A stretch of 64,000 bases of DNA from Streptococcus penaeicida (GCF_002887775.1 NZ_LOCM01000030.1:1-64000); one strand, 5' to 3'; shown: positions 39,522-48,659, numbered from the stretch's first letter. Numbers and translations are program-made. The notes: generated by a model from the sequence alone, not told the origin.

Positions 39522-39909
39522 GGCTTTCACCCTTTTTGAATCATTACTGACTTTGGGCCTAAGTTGCTTTATTATCATAACCCTGTCTGGTTCCGTTAAT
39601 CACATTTATCAGAGTTTAGAAACAAATCTCTTCTTCATCAACTTCGAAAATTTTTACCGTCATAGTCAGAAGTTGAGTGTGCTCAAGCAGAAAGAGTCCT
39701 ATCTGATTTTTACCGGTAATAGTGTTCATTGCAATGAGCGCTGTTTAGATTTGCCAGATGGGGTCAAGCTCTTATATCAAGGAAAAATCCGCTTAAATCA
39801 GATGGGAGGAAATCACTCCTTAGCAAAAATTTCATTTCAAACAGACCAGGAAAAAATTCATTATCAAATCAATTTAGGGAGTGGTACTTATCAAAAAACG
39901 ACAGATTAA
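39481..39909 (+). CDS. comGD: Minor competence pseudopilin ComGD
   Basis: A protein of about 142 residues with the prepilin motif RAFTLFESLLTL near residues 14-25 and a following hydrophobic helix. It overlaps comGC by about 40 bases. Start 39481 is preferred for the short leader; 39448 in the same frame is possible. Confidence 0.85.
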   Translation: MQNIKNQLVRSKIRAFTLFESLLTLGLSCFIIITLSGSVNHIYQSLETNLFFINFENFYRHSQKLSVLKQKESYLIFTGNSVHCNERCLDLPDGVKLLYQGKIRLNQMGGNHSLAKISFQTDQEKIHYQINLGSGTYQKTTD

Positions 39910-40174
39910 AGCTTTTATTTTGTTTGAAAGTCTACTAGCAACGGCCATTCTTGTCTTAGTCGTTAGCCTGTTTGTCGAGGCTATCAACCAACAAGAAAAA
40001 GCGATTGCCCAAATGCGTCGCCGGCAGGAAGTCCTTGTTGCTGCTTTGATGGCTCTGCAGACGGGAGAAGGGCATCTGGCTATTAACGGTTATGAGATTG
40101 AGGTTACTAGGAAAGAAAAGGAAATGAGCATTAATGCAAACAAACAGGAAATATTCAAGATTAATGAAAAATAA
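39881..40174 (+). CDS. comGE: Minor competence pseudopilin ComGE
   Basis: A 97-residue protein with a prepilin-like start KAFILFESLLATAIL (about residues 10-24). The GTG start at 39881 lies inside comGD, behind TTAGGGA. It is thought to help prime pilus assembly along with ComGD, F and G. Confidence 0.8.
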   Translation: MVLIKKRQIKAFILFESLLATAILVLVVSLFVEAINQQEKAIAQMRRRQEVLVAALMALQTGEGHLAINGYEIEVTRKEKEMSINANKQEIFKINEK

Positions 40175-40594
40175 AATGCCAGCTTTTACCCTAGTAGAGT
40201 CTTTGCTTGCCCTCATTGTCATTACTGGAATGCTACTGGTCTATCAGGCCTGAGTCGCTCGGTCTTCTCACACATGGCCTATTTACGGGAGAACGACCAG
40301 GATAAGTGGCTTCTCTTTTCGCAACAGTTCCGTGCAGAATGTATGGGAGCTCATTTTCGGGAGCTTCGCAATGGACGTCTCTACATAGAAAAAGAGGGAA
40401 AAGAGGTTGCTTTTGGCTTTACAGATAAAAAAGACTTTCGCAAAGCTTCTGCCAATTGGCACGGCTATCATCCGCTCCTCTTAAATTTGGCGGATGTCAA
40501 CATGGTCGAAAAGGATAAAAGAGTTACCATCAAACTCTATTGGCCCAGTGGCTTAGAAAGGACCTTTATTTATGATTTTAAAGAAAAATCTTAG
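40164..40594 (+). CDS. comGF: Minor competence pseudopilin ComGF, apparent frameshift
   Basis: The N-terminus (MKNKMPAFTLVESLLALIVITGMLLVYQ) starts at 40164 and meets a stop at 40251-40253. The body (LSRSVFSHMAYLRENDQDKW...) is in another frame. One G added to the pair at 40247-40248 joins them to a 143-residue protein. The start overlaps the end of comGE. If the deletion were real, transformation would probably be impaired. Confidence 0.85.
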
Positions 40595-41009
40595 GGCAGG
40601 TGTCCTTGTTTATGCCATTTTAATGACTGCTGTTTTCATTTCTTTGGTGGAAGTTTACCTCAAGCAAGTGGCTGATTATAAGAGGGAACACCAGGCTCAA
40701 ATGGCAAATCTGCAAGCTCAGATGATAGGTGAGTATGTCAAAATGTCAGCAAGGAATGCTAGTGGCAGCATGATTTTCGACCAGGGTAAGGCAGATTATC
40801 TCCAATTAGAAGATAGCATGGAAGTTTCAGTAACTTTAACAAATGGACAAGTCTTTACTTTCGATTATCCACTTGTCAAGAAATTGGATAAGTCGAAAGA
40901 AATGTCCATGGACCAGTCTAAAGGAAGAAAGAAAAAGAAAGAGAGGAAGAAAAAAGATAAGGAGTCCCCTCAGCCTCAAAACTCTCAAAAATCTCCCGCT
41001 CCTAACTAG
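40572..41009 (+). CDS. comGG: Minor competence pseudopilin ComGG
   Basis: A 145-residue protein with an N-terminal hydrophobic helix (about residues 8-27), last of the comG operon. The C-terminal 32 or so residues are unusual: a run of Lys and Arg (KGRKKKKERKKK) followed by a Ser/Pro/Gln-rich end. It overlaps comGF by 23 bases. Confidence 0.8.
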   Translation: MILKKNLRAGVLVYAILMTAVFISLVEVYLKQVADYKREHQAQMANLQAQMIGEYVKMSARNASGSMIFDQGKADYLQLEDSMEVSVTLTNGQVFTFDYPLVKKLDKSKEMSMDQSKGRKKKKERKKKDKESPQPQNSQKSPAPN

Positions 41010-41049
41010 CTTTCTTTTCTTTTAGGGTTCTTTTTGATATGATAACAGT

Positions 41050-42006
41050 ATGAACTTTGAAAAAATTGAAAAAGCTTTTCAGCTTATTTTAGAAAATGCT
41101 CAACTCATCGAGAATGACATTAAAACCAATATTTACGATGCTCTTATTGAACAAAATGCCTATTATCTTGGCGCAGAAGGAGCTAAAGAAGAGGTTTTTA
41201 AGAACAATATTGATTTAAGGGCCTTGCAATTGAGTCAGGAAGAATGGCGCCGTGCCTTTCAGTTTGTTTTTATAAAAGCAAGCCAAACTGAGAAATTACA
41301 GGCAAACCATCAATTTACACCGGATTCTATTGGTTTTATCATGCTCTTTTTAATTGAAGAATTGATGCCGGCGGAATCGATTGATCTTCTTGAAATTGGA
41401 AGTGGGACTGGCAACTTAGCTCAAACACTTTTAAATAACAGCAGAAAGAAGATTGATTATTTAGGTATTGAGTTGGATGATCTCTTGATAGATCTGTCCG
41501 CAAGTATTGCTGAAGTTATTGGGTCGTCCGCAAAATTTGTTCAAGAAGATGCAGTTCGCCCTCAAGTTTTAAAAGAGAGTGATATTATCCTCAGTGACTT
41601 ACCGGTCGGTTATTACCCGAACGATGAGATTGCAGGACGCTATCAAGTCGCTAGTCAGGATGGGCACACTTATGCTCATCATTTGTTAATGGAGCAGTCA
41701 TTAAAATACTTAAAGAAAAACGGTTATGCAATTTTCTTGGCTCCAAGTAATCTTTTAGTGAGTGCACAGAGTGATCTCCTCAAAAAATGGTTACAAGGTT
41801 ATGCTCAAATTAAGGCAGTAATCACCTTGCCAGAGTCACTATTTGGTCACCCATCTAATGCCAAGTCTATTATTGTTTTGCAAAAAAATACAGAAAAAAG
41901 TGGTGAGACGTTTGTTTACCCACTAACTGATTTGCAGACGCCTGAAACTATTCAAACCTTTATGGAAGAATTCAAAAAATGGAAACAAGATAATGTTTTT
42001 TCATAA
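41050..42006 (+). CDS. Class I SAM-dependent methyltransferase (YtxK-like)
   Basis: A 318-residue protein resembling N6-adenine DNA methylases. Motif I is LLEIGSGTGNLAQTL (about residues 114-128) and motif IV is SDLPVGYYPNDE (about 179-190), a variant of NPPY. It stands between comG and ackA in many streptococci. The substrate is unknown, and no restriction enzyme gene adjoins it. Confidence 0.82.
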   Translation: MNFEKIEKAFQLILENAQLIENDIKTNIYDALIEQNAYYLGAEGAKEEVFKNNIDLRALQLSQEEWRRAFQFVFIKASQTEKLQANHQFTPDSIGFIMLFLIEELMPAESIDLLEIGSGTGNLAQTLLNNSRKKIDYLGIELDDLLIDLSASIAEVIGSSAKFVQEDAVRPQVLKESDIILSDLPVGYYPNDEIAGRYQVASQDGHTYAHHLLMEQSLKYLKKNGYAIFLAPSNLLVSAQSDLLKKWLQGYAQIKAVITLPESLFGHPSNAKSIIVLQKNTEKSGETFVYPLTDLQTPETIQTFMEEFKKWKQDNVFS

Positions 42007-42061
42007 AATTTTTGGTATAATTATATAGTATTACAGAAAACGATTTCAAGAGAGGTTAAAA

Positions 42062-43255
42062 ATGTCAAAAACAATTGCAATTAATGCTGGTAGTTCAAGT
42101 CTTAAATGGCAACTTTATCAAATGCCAGAAGAAACAGTTCTTGCTCAAGGAATTATCGAACGTATTGGTTTGAATGATTCTATCTCAACTGTTAAATTTG
42201 ATGGCAAAAAAGAAGAGCAAATCACAGATATCCCTGATCATACAGAAGCTGTTAAGATTCTTTTAAATGACCTTATCCATTTCAATATCATTTCATCTTA
42301 TGATGAAATTACTGGTGTTGGTCACCGCATCGTGGCTGGTGGTGAATACTTTAATGATTCAGTATTAGTTGATGAAAAAGTTGTTGAACAAGTCGAAGAA
42401 CTTGCTGCACTTGCACCATTACACAATCCAGGAGCTGCTGCAGGTATCCGCGCTTTCCGTGAGATTTTACCAGATATCACTAGTGTTTGTGTTTTTGACA
42501 ATGCCTACCACATGACAATGCAAAAACATACTTACTTGTATCCAATTCCACAAAAATATTACAAAGAACATAAAGTTCGTAAATATGGAGCACATGGAAC
42601 AAGTCACAAGTATGTAGCCCAAGAAGCTGCTAAAATGGTAGGTCGTCCCGTTGAAGAATTGAAAATCATTACTGCTCATATCGGTAATGGTGTTTCAATC
42701 ACAGCTAACTACCACGGGGAATCAGTTGATACTTCAATGGGATTCACTCCGCTTGCAGGGCCAATGATGGGAACACGTTCTGGTGATATTGATCCAGCGA
42801 TCATTCCTTACATCATTGAACGTGACCCAGAATTGAAAGATGCTGCTGATGCTATCAACATGCTTAACAAACAATCTGGTTTAGGTGGCGTATCAGGTAT
42901 CTCAAGCGATATGCGTGATATCGAAGCTGGTCTTCAAGAAAAAAATCCGGAAGCTGTATTAGCTTACAACATGTTTATTGACCGTATTAAAAAATACATT
43001 GGTCAATACTTCGCAGTATTAAATGGTGCTGATGTTCTTGTCTTTACAGCAGGAATGGGTGAAAATGCGCCATTAATGCGTCAAGATGTTATTGCTGGTT
43101 TATCATGGTTCGGTATGGAACTTGATCCAGAGAAAAATGTCTTTGGTTACCGTGGTGAAATCACAACACCAGAATCAAAAGTTAAAGTTTTGGTTATCTC
43201 AACTGATGAAGAGTTGTGTATCGCTCGTGACGTGGAACGTTTAAGACAAAAATAA
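42062..43255 (+). CDS. ackA: Acetate kinase
   Basis: A 397-residue kinase that makes ATP and acetate from acetyl phosphate. It opens with [13 protein letters not shown] and carries [11 protein letters not shown] (about residues 202-212) and [11 protein letters not shown] (about 325-335). A terminator follows. Confidence 0.96.
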   Translation: MSKTIAINAGSSSLKWQLYQMPEETVLAQGIIERIGLNDSISTVKFDGKKEEQITDIPDHTEAVKILLNDLIHFNIISSYDEITGVGHRIVAGGEYFNDSVLVDEKVVEQVEELAALAPLHNPGAAAGIRAFREILPDITSVCVFDNAYHMTMQKHTYLYPIPQKYYKEHKVRKYGAHGTSHKYVAQEAAKMVGRPVEELKIITAHIGNGVSITANYHGESVDTSMGFTPLAGPMMGTRSGDIDPAIIPYIIERDPELKDAADAINMLNKQSGLGGVSGISSDMRDIEAGLQEKNPEAVLAYNMFIDRIKKYIGQYFAVLNGADVLVFTAGMGENAPLMRQDVIAGLSWFGMELDPEKNVFGYRGEITTPESKVKVLVISTDEELCIARDVERLRQK

Positions 43256-43272
43256 GAACTAAAAACAAAAAC

Positions 43273-43305
43273 AAAAATCTAATCACTTTGTGATTAGATT
43301 TTTCT
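43273..43305 (+). terminator. Terminator of ackA
   Basis: AAAATCTAATCAC pairs with GTGATTAGATTTT around a short loop, then TC. The tail overlaps the next promoter. Confidence 0.8.
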
Positions 43306-43357
43306 TGACAAAAAAAGTAAAGTGAACTATACTAAAAATGTAAAGTTTGTTATACTT
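43305..43357 (+). promoter_or_regulatory. Promoter and operator-like repeats of the xre gene
   Basis: A consensus TTGACA (43305-43310) and TATACT (43328-43333) are 17 bases apart. The element TATACT recurs as GTTATACTT at 43349-43357 between the -10 and the start codon. A repeated TATACT element suggests autoregulation by the Xre protein that follows. Confidence 0.65.
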
Positions 43358-43368
43358 TTGGAGGAAAA

Positions 43369-43574
43369 ATGGAAAATAGACTACAAGAGCTCCGAAAAGC
43401 AAAAAAGATTAGTCAAGCAGAGTTGCAGAAGCCATGAGTGTTACTCGACAAACCATTATTTCATTGGAAAAGGGGCGCTATAATGCTTCTTTAGAATTAG
43501 CTTTTAAGTTAGCTAACTTCTTCGAATTGAAGATTGAAGACATCTTTATCTATGAAGAAAGTGGGAAAGAATAA
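43369..43574 (+). CDS. Small Xre-family transcriptional regulator, apparent frameshift
   Basis: A 68-residue helix-turn-helix protein (NRLQELRKAKKISQAELAEAMSV...RQTIISLEKGRYNASLELAFKLANFF). Only the first 22 codons read before a false stop; one G added at 43424-43425 restores the full domain. It starts behind GGAGG and overlaps the start of the next membrane-protein gene. Small Xre genes of this type often control the membrane protein encoded downstream. Confidence 0.8.
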
Positions 43575-44026
43575 TGATTACCAGATTTATTAATTATTTA
43601 AGCAAAGAAAAAAGTTTTGAAGCTTATATCAAGTCCTATAGGCTAGCTTCGATCTTTGCTATCATCTTAGCTCTTTTTTTAGTTATTTTAAATTGGCAAA
43701 TGCATTTCAACTCCTACACTAAAGGATTTGTCTGGGGGATGTCCATTGCTTTGTTGGCTTTAACCATAAGGAACTACTTAGTTCTTCATAATGAAAAGAA
43801 ACTCAAGGAAGCTTATATTGAGAGTAAGGACGAACGCAATCACGCTATTTTATTAGCAGCTTCGGCAACGACCTTGGTCCTGCAGATTTTGCTTATCATT
43901 CTGGTCCTCGTTCTCAATGCTTTTTTCAAGGTCAATTTTGACCTCCGTTATTTCTTAGCGGCTGATTTATACGTCATTATCCTGTCCTTTTTTGGAACGG
44001 ATATACTTCTGAAACGATTCATGTAA
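43574..44026 (+). CDS. Membrane protein of unknown function (DUF3169/DUF2178-like)
   Basis: A 150-residue protein with four predicted membrane segments (about residues 25-42, 50-66, 92-115 and 125-143) and a charged central loop. It is coupled to the xre gene by an overlapping stop and start (TAATG). I do not recognise a specific function. Confidence 0.7.
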   Translation: MITRFINYLSKEKSFEAYIKSYRLASIFAIILALFLVILNWQMHFNSYTKGFVWGMSIALLALTIRNYLVLHNEKKLKEAYIESKDERNHAILLAASATTLVLQILLIILVLVLNAFFKVNFDLRYFLAADLYVIILSFFGTDILLKRFM

Positions 44027-44035
44027 GGAGAAAAC

Positions 44036-44677
44036 ATGGGAAATACACTATCAAGATTAAAATGGTTCTTACTGGCATTTGCGGTACTGGTTATCGAGCA
44101 AGCACCAATGCTCTTTATGAAAAAAGGGCAACCCCTTTGGCAAGTTGCACTCCTCTCACTAGTCATGCTTGGAGTGGTTATCGCTGGCTGGTGGCTAGCT
44201 AAAAAACTAGGCTTCTTTGACACCGAAAAAATTTCCGATTACGGACCTATTGTCTGGGTAGGGGTCGGTTTTGCTGGACTGACCATCAGTAAAATGATTG
44301 GTGGTATTATTCTCTTTCTTGAGCATGGTGCAAAGGCTAACACAGTCAATCAAGCTGCCTTGGAAAAAGCTGGTTTACATCCCATCCTCCTCTTTATTCT
44401 AGCGGCAGTCGTAGCTCCAATGATTGAGGAGTTAATCTTCCGAGGCCTCGTCTATGGCAAAGCATTTGGCTACAAGTCTTGGCTTGGTCTCATCCTAAGT
44501 AGTCTCCTCTTTGGCTTGATCCATATGCCATCAGACATCGGTTCTTGGATCATCTATGGTGGTATGGGCTTGGTCTTAGGGTTTGTCTACATGATGACCA
44601 ACAAATTAAGCTATACCATCGCCATCCACGCTATCAACAATGGACTAGCGGTCCTCCTCATGCTATTCTTACAATAA
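44036..44677 (+). CDS. CPBP-family intramembrane metalloprotease
   Basis: A 213-residue CAAX-protease/bacteriocin-processing family membrane protein. The motif EELIFRG (about residues 132-138), LIHMP (about 161-165) and the late HAINN give the Glu-Glu and His residues of the active site. The family includes immunity proteins and prenyl-protein proteases. It is probably in one operon with the xre and membrane-protein genes, which recalls bacteriocin-immunity style regulation. Confidence 0.82.
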   Translation: MGNTLSRLKWFLLAFAVLVIEQAPMLFMKKGQPLWQVALLSLVMLGVVIAGWWLAKKLGFFDTEKISDYGPIVWVGVGFAGLTISKMIGGIILFLEHGAKANTVNQAALEKAGLHPILLFILAAVVAPMIEELIFRGLVYGKAFGYKSWLGLILSSLLFGLIHMPSDIGSWIIYGGMGLVLGFVYMMTNKLSYTIAIHAINNGLAVLLMLFLQ

Positions 44678-44683
44678 AAATAA

Positions 44684-44713
44684 GAGCTAAGAATTTTCTT
44701 AGCTCATTTTTTT
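44684..44713. terminator. Terminator between the CPBP gene and proC
   Basis: GAGCTAAGAA and TTCTTAGCTC form a perfect 10-bp stem followed by a T run on the plus strand. Confidence 0.8.
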
Positions 44714-45482
44714 ACATTTTTTTGGCTTTTTCGATAGTTTTGTCAATAGCTGCGCTGACAGAAGCCGTGAGACCAGTCCGTTCAAGCTCTAAGAGCCCGG
44801 CAATGGTTGTGCCTCCCGGACTGCAAATCTTGTCAATTAAGCTATGAGGGCTATCTTGGCCCTGTAATAATTGATCAGCACTGGCTAGAACCGTCTGACT
44901 AACAATTTCTAATGCCTTGTCCTTAGGAAGTCCGTGAGCAACACCGGCTTTAGCCATGGCTTCAATAAAGAGATAGATATAGGCAGGACTAGAGCCAGCT
45001 AAGGCCGTGAAAGTATCAAAATCTTTCTCTGCAATTTCAAAGCAAGAACCAAAAGAAGCCACAATCTCCTGGCATTTTGCTTTCAAATCTGGTCTAACGT
45101 TGTCATTAAAAGTGAGTGCGGTGGTGCTTTTGAGGATTTGGGCATTCATGTTAGGCATGATGCGGATGATTGGTAGGTCAGTGCCTACTAATTCTGCTAG
45201 CTTGGCTAGGGTGACACCTGCTGCCATAGACATAACGGGTTGCTTGAAGGTCAAGGGAGCCAGCACGGTCTCATAGACTTGTGGTTTGATGCCAAGAATG
45301 ACTAAGTCTACTTGGTCCAACAAGTCTTGGTGGGACTGGGCATAGGCGACCTCTAACTGCTCAGCAATTTCCTTAGAGCGGTCTAGGCTAGAACCAGAGA
45401 TAATCAGCTGGTCCTGCCCCTTTCTGAGCCCCTGAATGACAGCCGTGGCCATTTTGCCAACGCCAATAATTCCGATTTTCAT
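44712..45482 (-). CDS. proC: Pyrroline-5-carboxylate reductase
   Basis: A 256-residue enzyme for the last step of proline synthesis. It has the nucleotide-binding GVGKMATAVIQG at the N-terminus and the signature SPGGTTIAGL near the C-terminus. pepA lies 9 bases upstream, so the two are probably co-transcribed. Confidence 0.93.
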   Translation of the reverse strand: MKIGIIGVGKMATAVIQGLRKGQDQLIISGSSLDRSKEIAEQLEVAYAQSHQDLLDQVDLVILGIKPQVYETVLAPLTFKQPVMSMAAGVTLAKLAELVGTDLPIIRIMPNMNAQILKSTTALTFNDNVRPDLKAKCQEIVASFGSCFEIAEKDFDTFTALAGSSPAYIYLFIEAMAKAGVAHGLPKDKALEIVSQTVLASADQLLQGQDSPHSLIDKICSPGGTTIAGLLELERTGLTASVSAAIDKTIEKAKKM

Positions 45483-45491
45483 AGAGGTCTC

Positions 45492-46556
45492 CTAATATTT
45501 TTTGATTAAATCAACGGTTGAGCGGTCTAATTTTTTAACGATGGCTTGGAGGTAAGCTTGCGCTTCAAGGAAGTCATCCATGGCATAAAGGCTTTGGTGG
45601 GAGTGAATGTAACGGGCACAAACACCGATGGTTGTTGAAGGTACACCTTGGTTTTTCAAATGGGCTGCCCCGGCATCGGTACCACCTTTGGCACAATAGT
45701 ATTGGAATTTAACACCGGCTTCTTCAGCAGTTGTTAATAAGAAATCACGCATGTCTTTTAACATGACATGGCCTGGATCGTAGAAGCGAAGGAGGGTTCC
45801 GCCGCCGATAGCACCTTGGTTGCCATTGATGTCACCTGCTGGTGAGCAGTCTACAGCAAAGAAGAGTTCTGGGTCAAATTTTGTAGTTGAGACGTGGGCA
45901 CCGCGTAATCCAACTTCTTCTTGCACATTGGCACCGGCAATTAATGTATTTTTAAGCTCTTGGTCTTTGATCGCTCCTAAGAGTTCTGTAACCATGAGGA
46001 CACCGTAACGGTTATCCCAAGCTTTAGAGATGATGTTCTTTTTGTTGGCTGTCAAGATGGTTTCTGATTGAGGGACAATGATGTCACCAGGAGCTAAGCC
46101 ATAGCTTTCAGCCTCAGCTTTATCTGCAAAACCAGCATCAAAAGTAATATCTGAAATACTTGGTAGGCCCGCATTGCCACCACCACGTAGGAAGTGAGGA
46201 GGAACAGAACCTGAAACCACTGGAATAGCTTTGCCTTCACGGGTATAAAGAGTAAAACGTTGTGAGCTGACAACCAGTGGATTCCAACCACCAATTTCAA
46301 CAACACCAAGCGTCCCGTTGTCATTAATATTACTGACCATGAAACCAACTTCGTCCATATGGGCTGCCACTAAAATACGGGGAGCGTCTTCAGCTTTGCT
46401 GTCTTTAATCCCAAAAATACCACCAAGACCATCGGTTTCCACACGGTCAACGAGGGGTGTCATTTTTTGGCGAAGGAAGTTGCGGACATTATGCTCATAA
46501 CCTGCAATACCATCTAATTCAGTAACTTCTTTAATTTTTGCAAATAAATCTGACAT
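45492..46556 (-). CDS. pepA: Glutamyl aminopeptidase (M42 family)
   Basis: A 354-residue metallopeptidase that removes N-terminal Glu or Asp from peptides. Metal ligands include AAHMDEVGFM (His about 65), the Asp in SKAWDNRYG (about 180) and EEVGLRGA (about 212-219). It helps supply amino acids together with proC downstream. Confidence 0.93.
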   Translation of the reverse strand: MSDLFAKIKEVTELDGIAGYEHNVRNFLRQKMTPLVDRVETDGLGGIFGIKDSKAEDAPRILVAAHMDEVGFMVSNINDNGTLGVVEIGGWNPLVVSSQRFTLYTREGKAIPVVSGSVPPHFLRGGGNAGLPSISDITFDAGFADKAEAESYGLAPGDIIVPQSETILTANKKNIISKAWDNRYGVLMVTELLGAIKDQELKNTLIAGANVQEEVGLRGAHVSTTKFDPELFFAVDCSPAGDINGNQGAIGGGTLLRFYDPGHVMLKDMRDFLLTTAEEAGVKFQYYCAKGGTDAGAAHLKNQGVPSTTIGVCARYIHSHQSLYAMDDFLEAQAYLQAIVKKLDRSTVDLIKKY

Positions 46557-46751
46557 TTAGATCTCCATTCTCTTTTGTGCTTTTGTAATCAACTTTCTAG
46601 CTTGCAAGTAAGCCTATGAAAGCTTTAACTATCCCTTTTATTCTACCACTTTTAGCTGACCTTGGCTATTTGTCTTCTTCTCATGTTCATAGACTGAATT
46701 CCTAGGAATCGCGCTAGCCTATTTCCCCAAAATTATGATAAAATGAAGAGT

Positions 46752-47042
46752 ATGAAAAATAATAGAATGAAGAGTCTTACCGGTCTAGTCGGCATTTCGG
46801 CGCTAGCTGTTCTAGGTTTGGTGATTAAAGACAAATACGAAGAGTATCAAAAGGAAAAAATGACGGCTGATTTGCGTCAGTTTTTCGCTGAAATGGGTGA
46901 AATTGCGGTGGTCTATTTTGATCAGACGGTATCTGAGAAAGGCAGTCATAGTGGGGGTGTCGTCCTTTCTGATGGTCGAGAATACAGCTTTACTTACCGC
47001 AAAGGCGATATTGTTTATCAGGAGGAGCAGGCTCATGATTAG
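46752..47042 (+). CDS. DUF4651 family protein
   Basis: A small protein of about 96 residues with an N-terminal hydrophobic anchor (LVGISALAVLGLVI) and a C-terminal domain. The DUF4651 family is unstudied as far as I know and sits before the thioredoxin-like gene in streptococci. ATG 46743 in the same frame is an alternative start. It overlaps the next start by 8 bases. Confidence 0.75.
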   Translation: MKNNRMKSLTGLVGISALAVLGLVIKDKYEEYQKEKMTADLRQFFAEMGEIAVVYFDQTVSEKGSHSGGVVLSDGREYSFTYRKGDIVYQEEQAHD

Positions 47043-47355
47043 TCCAAATACTTATGAAGAACTGGCCCAATTGATTGAAGCAGAGGAGAAAGTCCTTCTC
47101 TTTTTTACCGCTGATTGGTGTCCAGATTGCCAGTTTATCTATCCGGTCATGCCTGACATTGAGGCTGAAAATCCTCAATTCACTTTCGTCCGTGTCAATC
47201 GGGATGATTTTATGGAAGTGGCTCAAGAGTGGAATGTCTTTGGCATCCCTAGTTTTATTTTCCTTGAGAAGGGGCAAGAAGTTGGCCGTTTTGTCAGCAA
47301 GCTTCGAAAAACCAAATCTGAAATTAATCAATTTTTAGCAGACTATAGCAAATAG
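47035..47355 (+). CDS. Thioredoxin-family protein
   Basis: A 106-residue thioredoxin fold with the redox motif WCPDC (about residues 28-32) and a cis-proline in GIPSF. It lacks a signal peptide, so it acts in the cytoplasm. The start at 47035 follows AGGAGGAG. It lies in a conserved three-gene run with DUF4651 and the YtpR-like gene. Confidence 0.88.
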   Translation: MISPNTYEELAQLIEAEEKVLLFFTADWCPDCQFIYPVMPDIEAENPQFTFVRVNRDDFMEVAQEWNVFGIPSFIFLEKGQEVGRFVSKLRKTKSEINQFLADYSK

Positions 47356-47369
47356 AAAAGGAAGTATCG

Positions 47370-47996
47370 ATGATTTTCGCATATAATAAAGAACAAGTTG
47401 GCGACGTTTTGATGGTCATTCTTGAAGACACAAAAGCCATTAAACGTTACGTTAAGCGCAAAGGCAAAGTGGCGCGTGTTTATGCCTTAGAAGATGGCAG
47501 AACCTTAGCTTGGAACATTTTTGAGGCTTCTTCCCTTTTGGAAATAAAAGGCAATGGCCAGGTCTTCCTATCAGAAGCAGACATTGAAATTCTCAATGCA
47601 GAACTAGCTAAAGAAGGCTTCGCTGAAAAGTTTGAAGCTAGTCAAGAACCAGTCTTTGTCGTGGGAGAAATCACTGAGATGGTAGCCCATCCAGATAGCG
47701 ACCACTTCAACATCTGCCAAGTAGCTATCGGACAAGACAAAACAGTTCAAATCGTCGCTGGCGCTCCAAACGCAGCTTTGGGCTTAAAGACTATCGTCGC
47801 CCTCCCAGGTGCTATGATGCCAAGTGGCAGCTTGATTTTCCCAGGTAAACTGCGAGGACAAGATTCCTATGGTATGATGTGCTCACCCCGTGAATTAGCC
47901 CTTCCAAACGCACCACAAAAACGTGGTATCATTGAATTAGATGAGACTGCAGTAGTAGGGGAAGCTTTTGATCCAGCTAAACACTGGAAGGCTTAA
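47370..47996 (+). CDS. ytpR: YtpR-like tRNA-binding domain protein
   Basis: A 208-residue protein. The C-terminal half matches the EMAP/PheT B1 tRNA-binding domain (VVGEITEMVAHPDSDHFNICQV... and IVAGAPNA...GKLRGQDSYGMMCSPREL). It resembles the PheRS beta N-terminus but stands alone; its function is not settled. Confidence 0.88.
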   Translation: MIFAYNKEQVGDVLMVILEDTKAIKRYVKRKGKVARVYALEDGRTLAWNIFEASSLLEIKGNGQVFLSEADIEILNAELAKEGFAEKFEASQEPVFVVGEITEMVAHPDSDHFNICQVAIGQDKTVQIVAGAPNAALGLKTIVALPGAMMPSGSLIFPGKLRGQDSYGMMCSPRELALPNAPQKRGIIELDETAVVGEAFDPAKHWKA

Positions 47997-48015
47997 AATA
48001 AAGAAGAAAAATATG

Positions 48016-48047
48016 TCCTTGGTCATTAGACCAGGGGCTTTTTTTGA
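48016..48047 (+). terminator. Terminator after ytpR
   Basis: GTCCTTGGTC pairs with GACCAGGGGC (including G-T pairs) around a 4-base loop, then seven Ts. Confidence 0.75.
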
Positions 48048-48234
48048 TGAAAAAGGAAAAAATTTCTTAATATTAAAAGTTCGATAAATGTAAGAAGTCT
48101 ATCGAAAGATGACTCAAAAGAATAGCTCGCTTATGCAAGATTCCCATAGAGATTTCTAAAAATGAAAGTCCCTAGTATCTTACATAAAAAAATTTAAAAA
48201 AAGTGACTATCAGACACCATTTTCAGCAAATTTT

Positions 48235-48242
48235 TTCGAATT
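48235..48242 (+). promoter_or_regulatory. Possible CIN (ComX) box of ssbB
   Basis: TTCGAATT matches TACGAATA at six of eight positions and, like the comGA box, follows a T run. It lies 21 bases before the ssbB start codon, the same spacing as in comGA. Confidence 0.6.
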
Positions 48243-48263
48243 ATCAATTAGGAGGAAAAACAT

Positions 48264-48659
48264 ATGTATAATCGTGTAATTTTGATAGGTCGTTTAGTGG
48301 CCGACCCTGAACTGATAACAACCCCAAAAGATAAGCATGTTTGTCGGGTTTCGATTGCGGTCAATCGTCGTTTTAAAAATGCGGATGGTGAACGACAGGT
48401 TGATTTTGTGAACTTGGTACTTTGGGGAAAATTAGCTGAGAGCTTAGCTTCTTATGGTAGTAAGGGAAGTTTGATGTCCTTGGATGGTGAGTTAAGAACT
48501 CGCAAATATGAAAAAGAAGGAAAAATGTCTTACATGACCGAGGTACTTTGCCAATCTTTTCAGCTATTAGAAAGTCGAGCCCAAAGAGCTTTACGTGAAA
48601 ATAATATGACCGATGATTTAGATGATTTAGTCCTTGATCAAGCTCAATTGCCTTTCTAA
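48264..48659 (+). CDS. ssbB: Competence-type single-stranded DNA-binding protein
   Basis: A 131-residue OB-fold protein (YNRVILIGRLVADPEL... and FVNLVLWGKLAE). It is shorter than the replicative SSB and ends in DLVLDQAQLPF, a variant acidic tip. SsbB protects incoming DNA in transformation. The competence box upstream supports this over the housekeeping role. AGGAGG precedes it. Confidence 0.9.
   Translation: MYNRVILIGRLVADPELITTPKDKHVCRVSIAVNRRFKNADGERQVDFVNLVLWGKLAESLASYGSKGSLMSLDGELRTRKYEKEGKMSYMTEVLCQSFQLLESRAQRALRENNMTDDLDDLVLDQAQLPF

Noticed and set aside
41050..42006. A restriction-modification methylase
   Set aside because: Motif IV is SDLPVGYY rather than NPPY, no restriction gene is adjacent, and the comG-ackA position is that of the conserved orphan methyltransferase.
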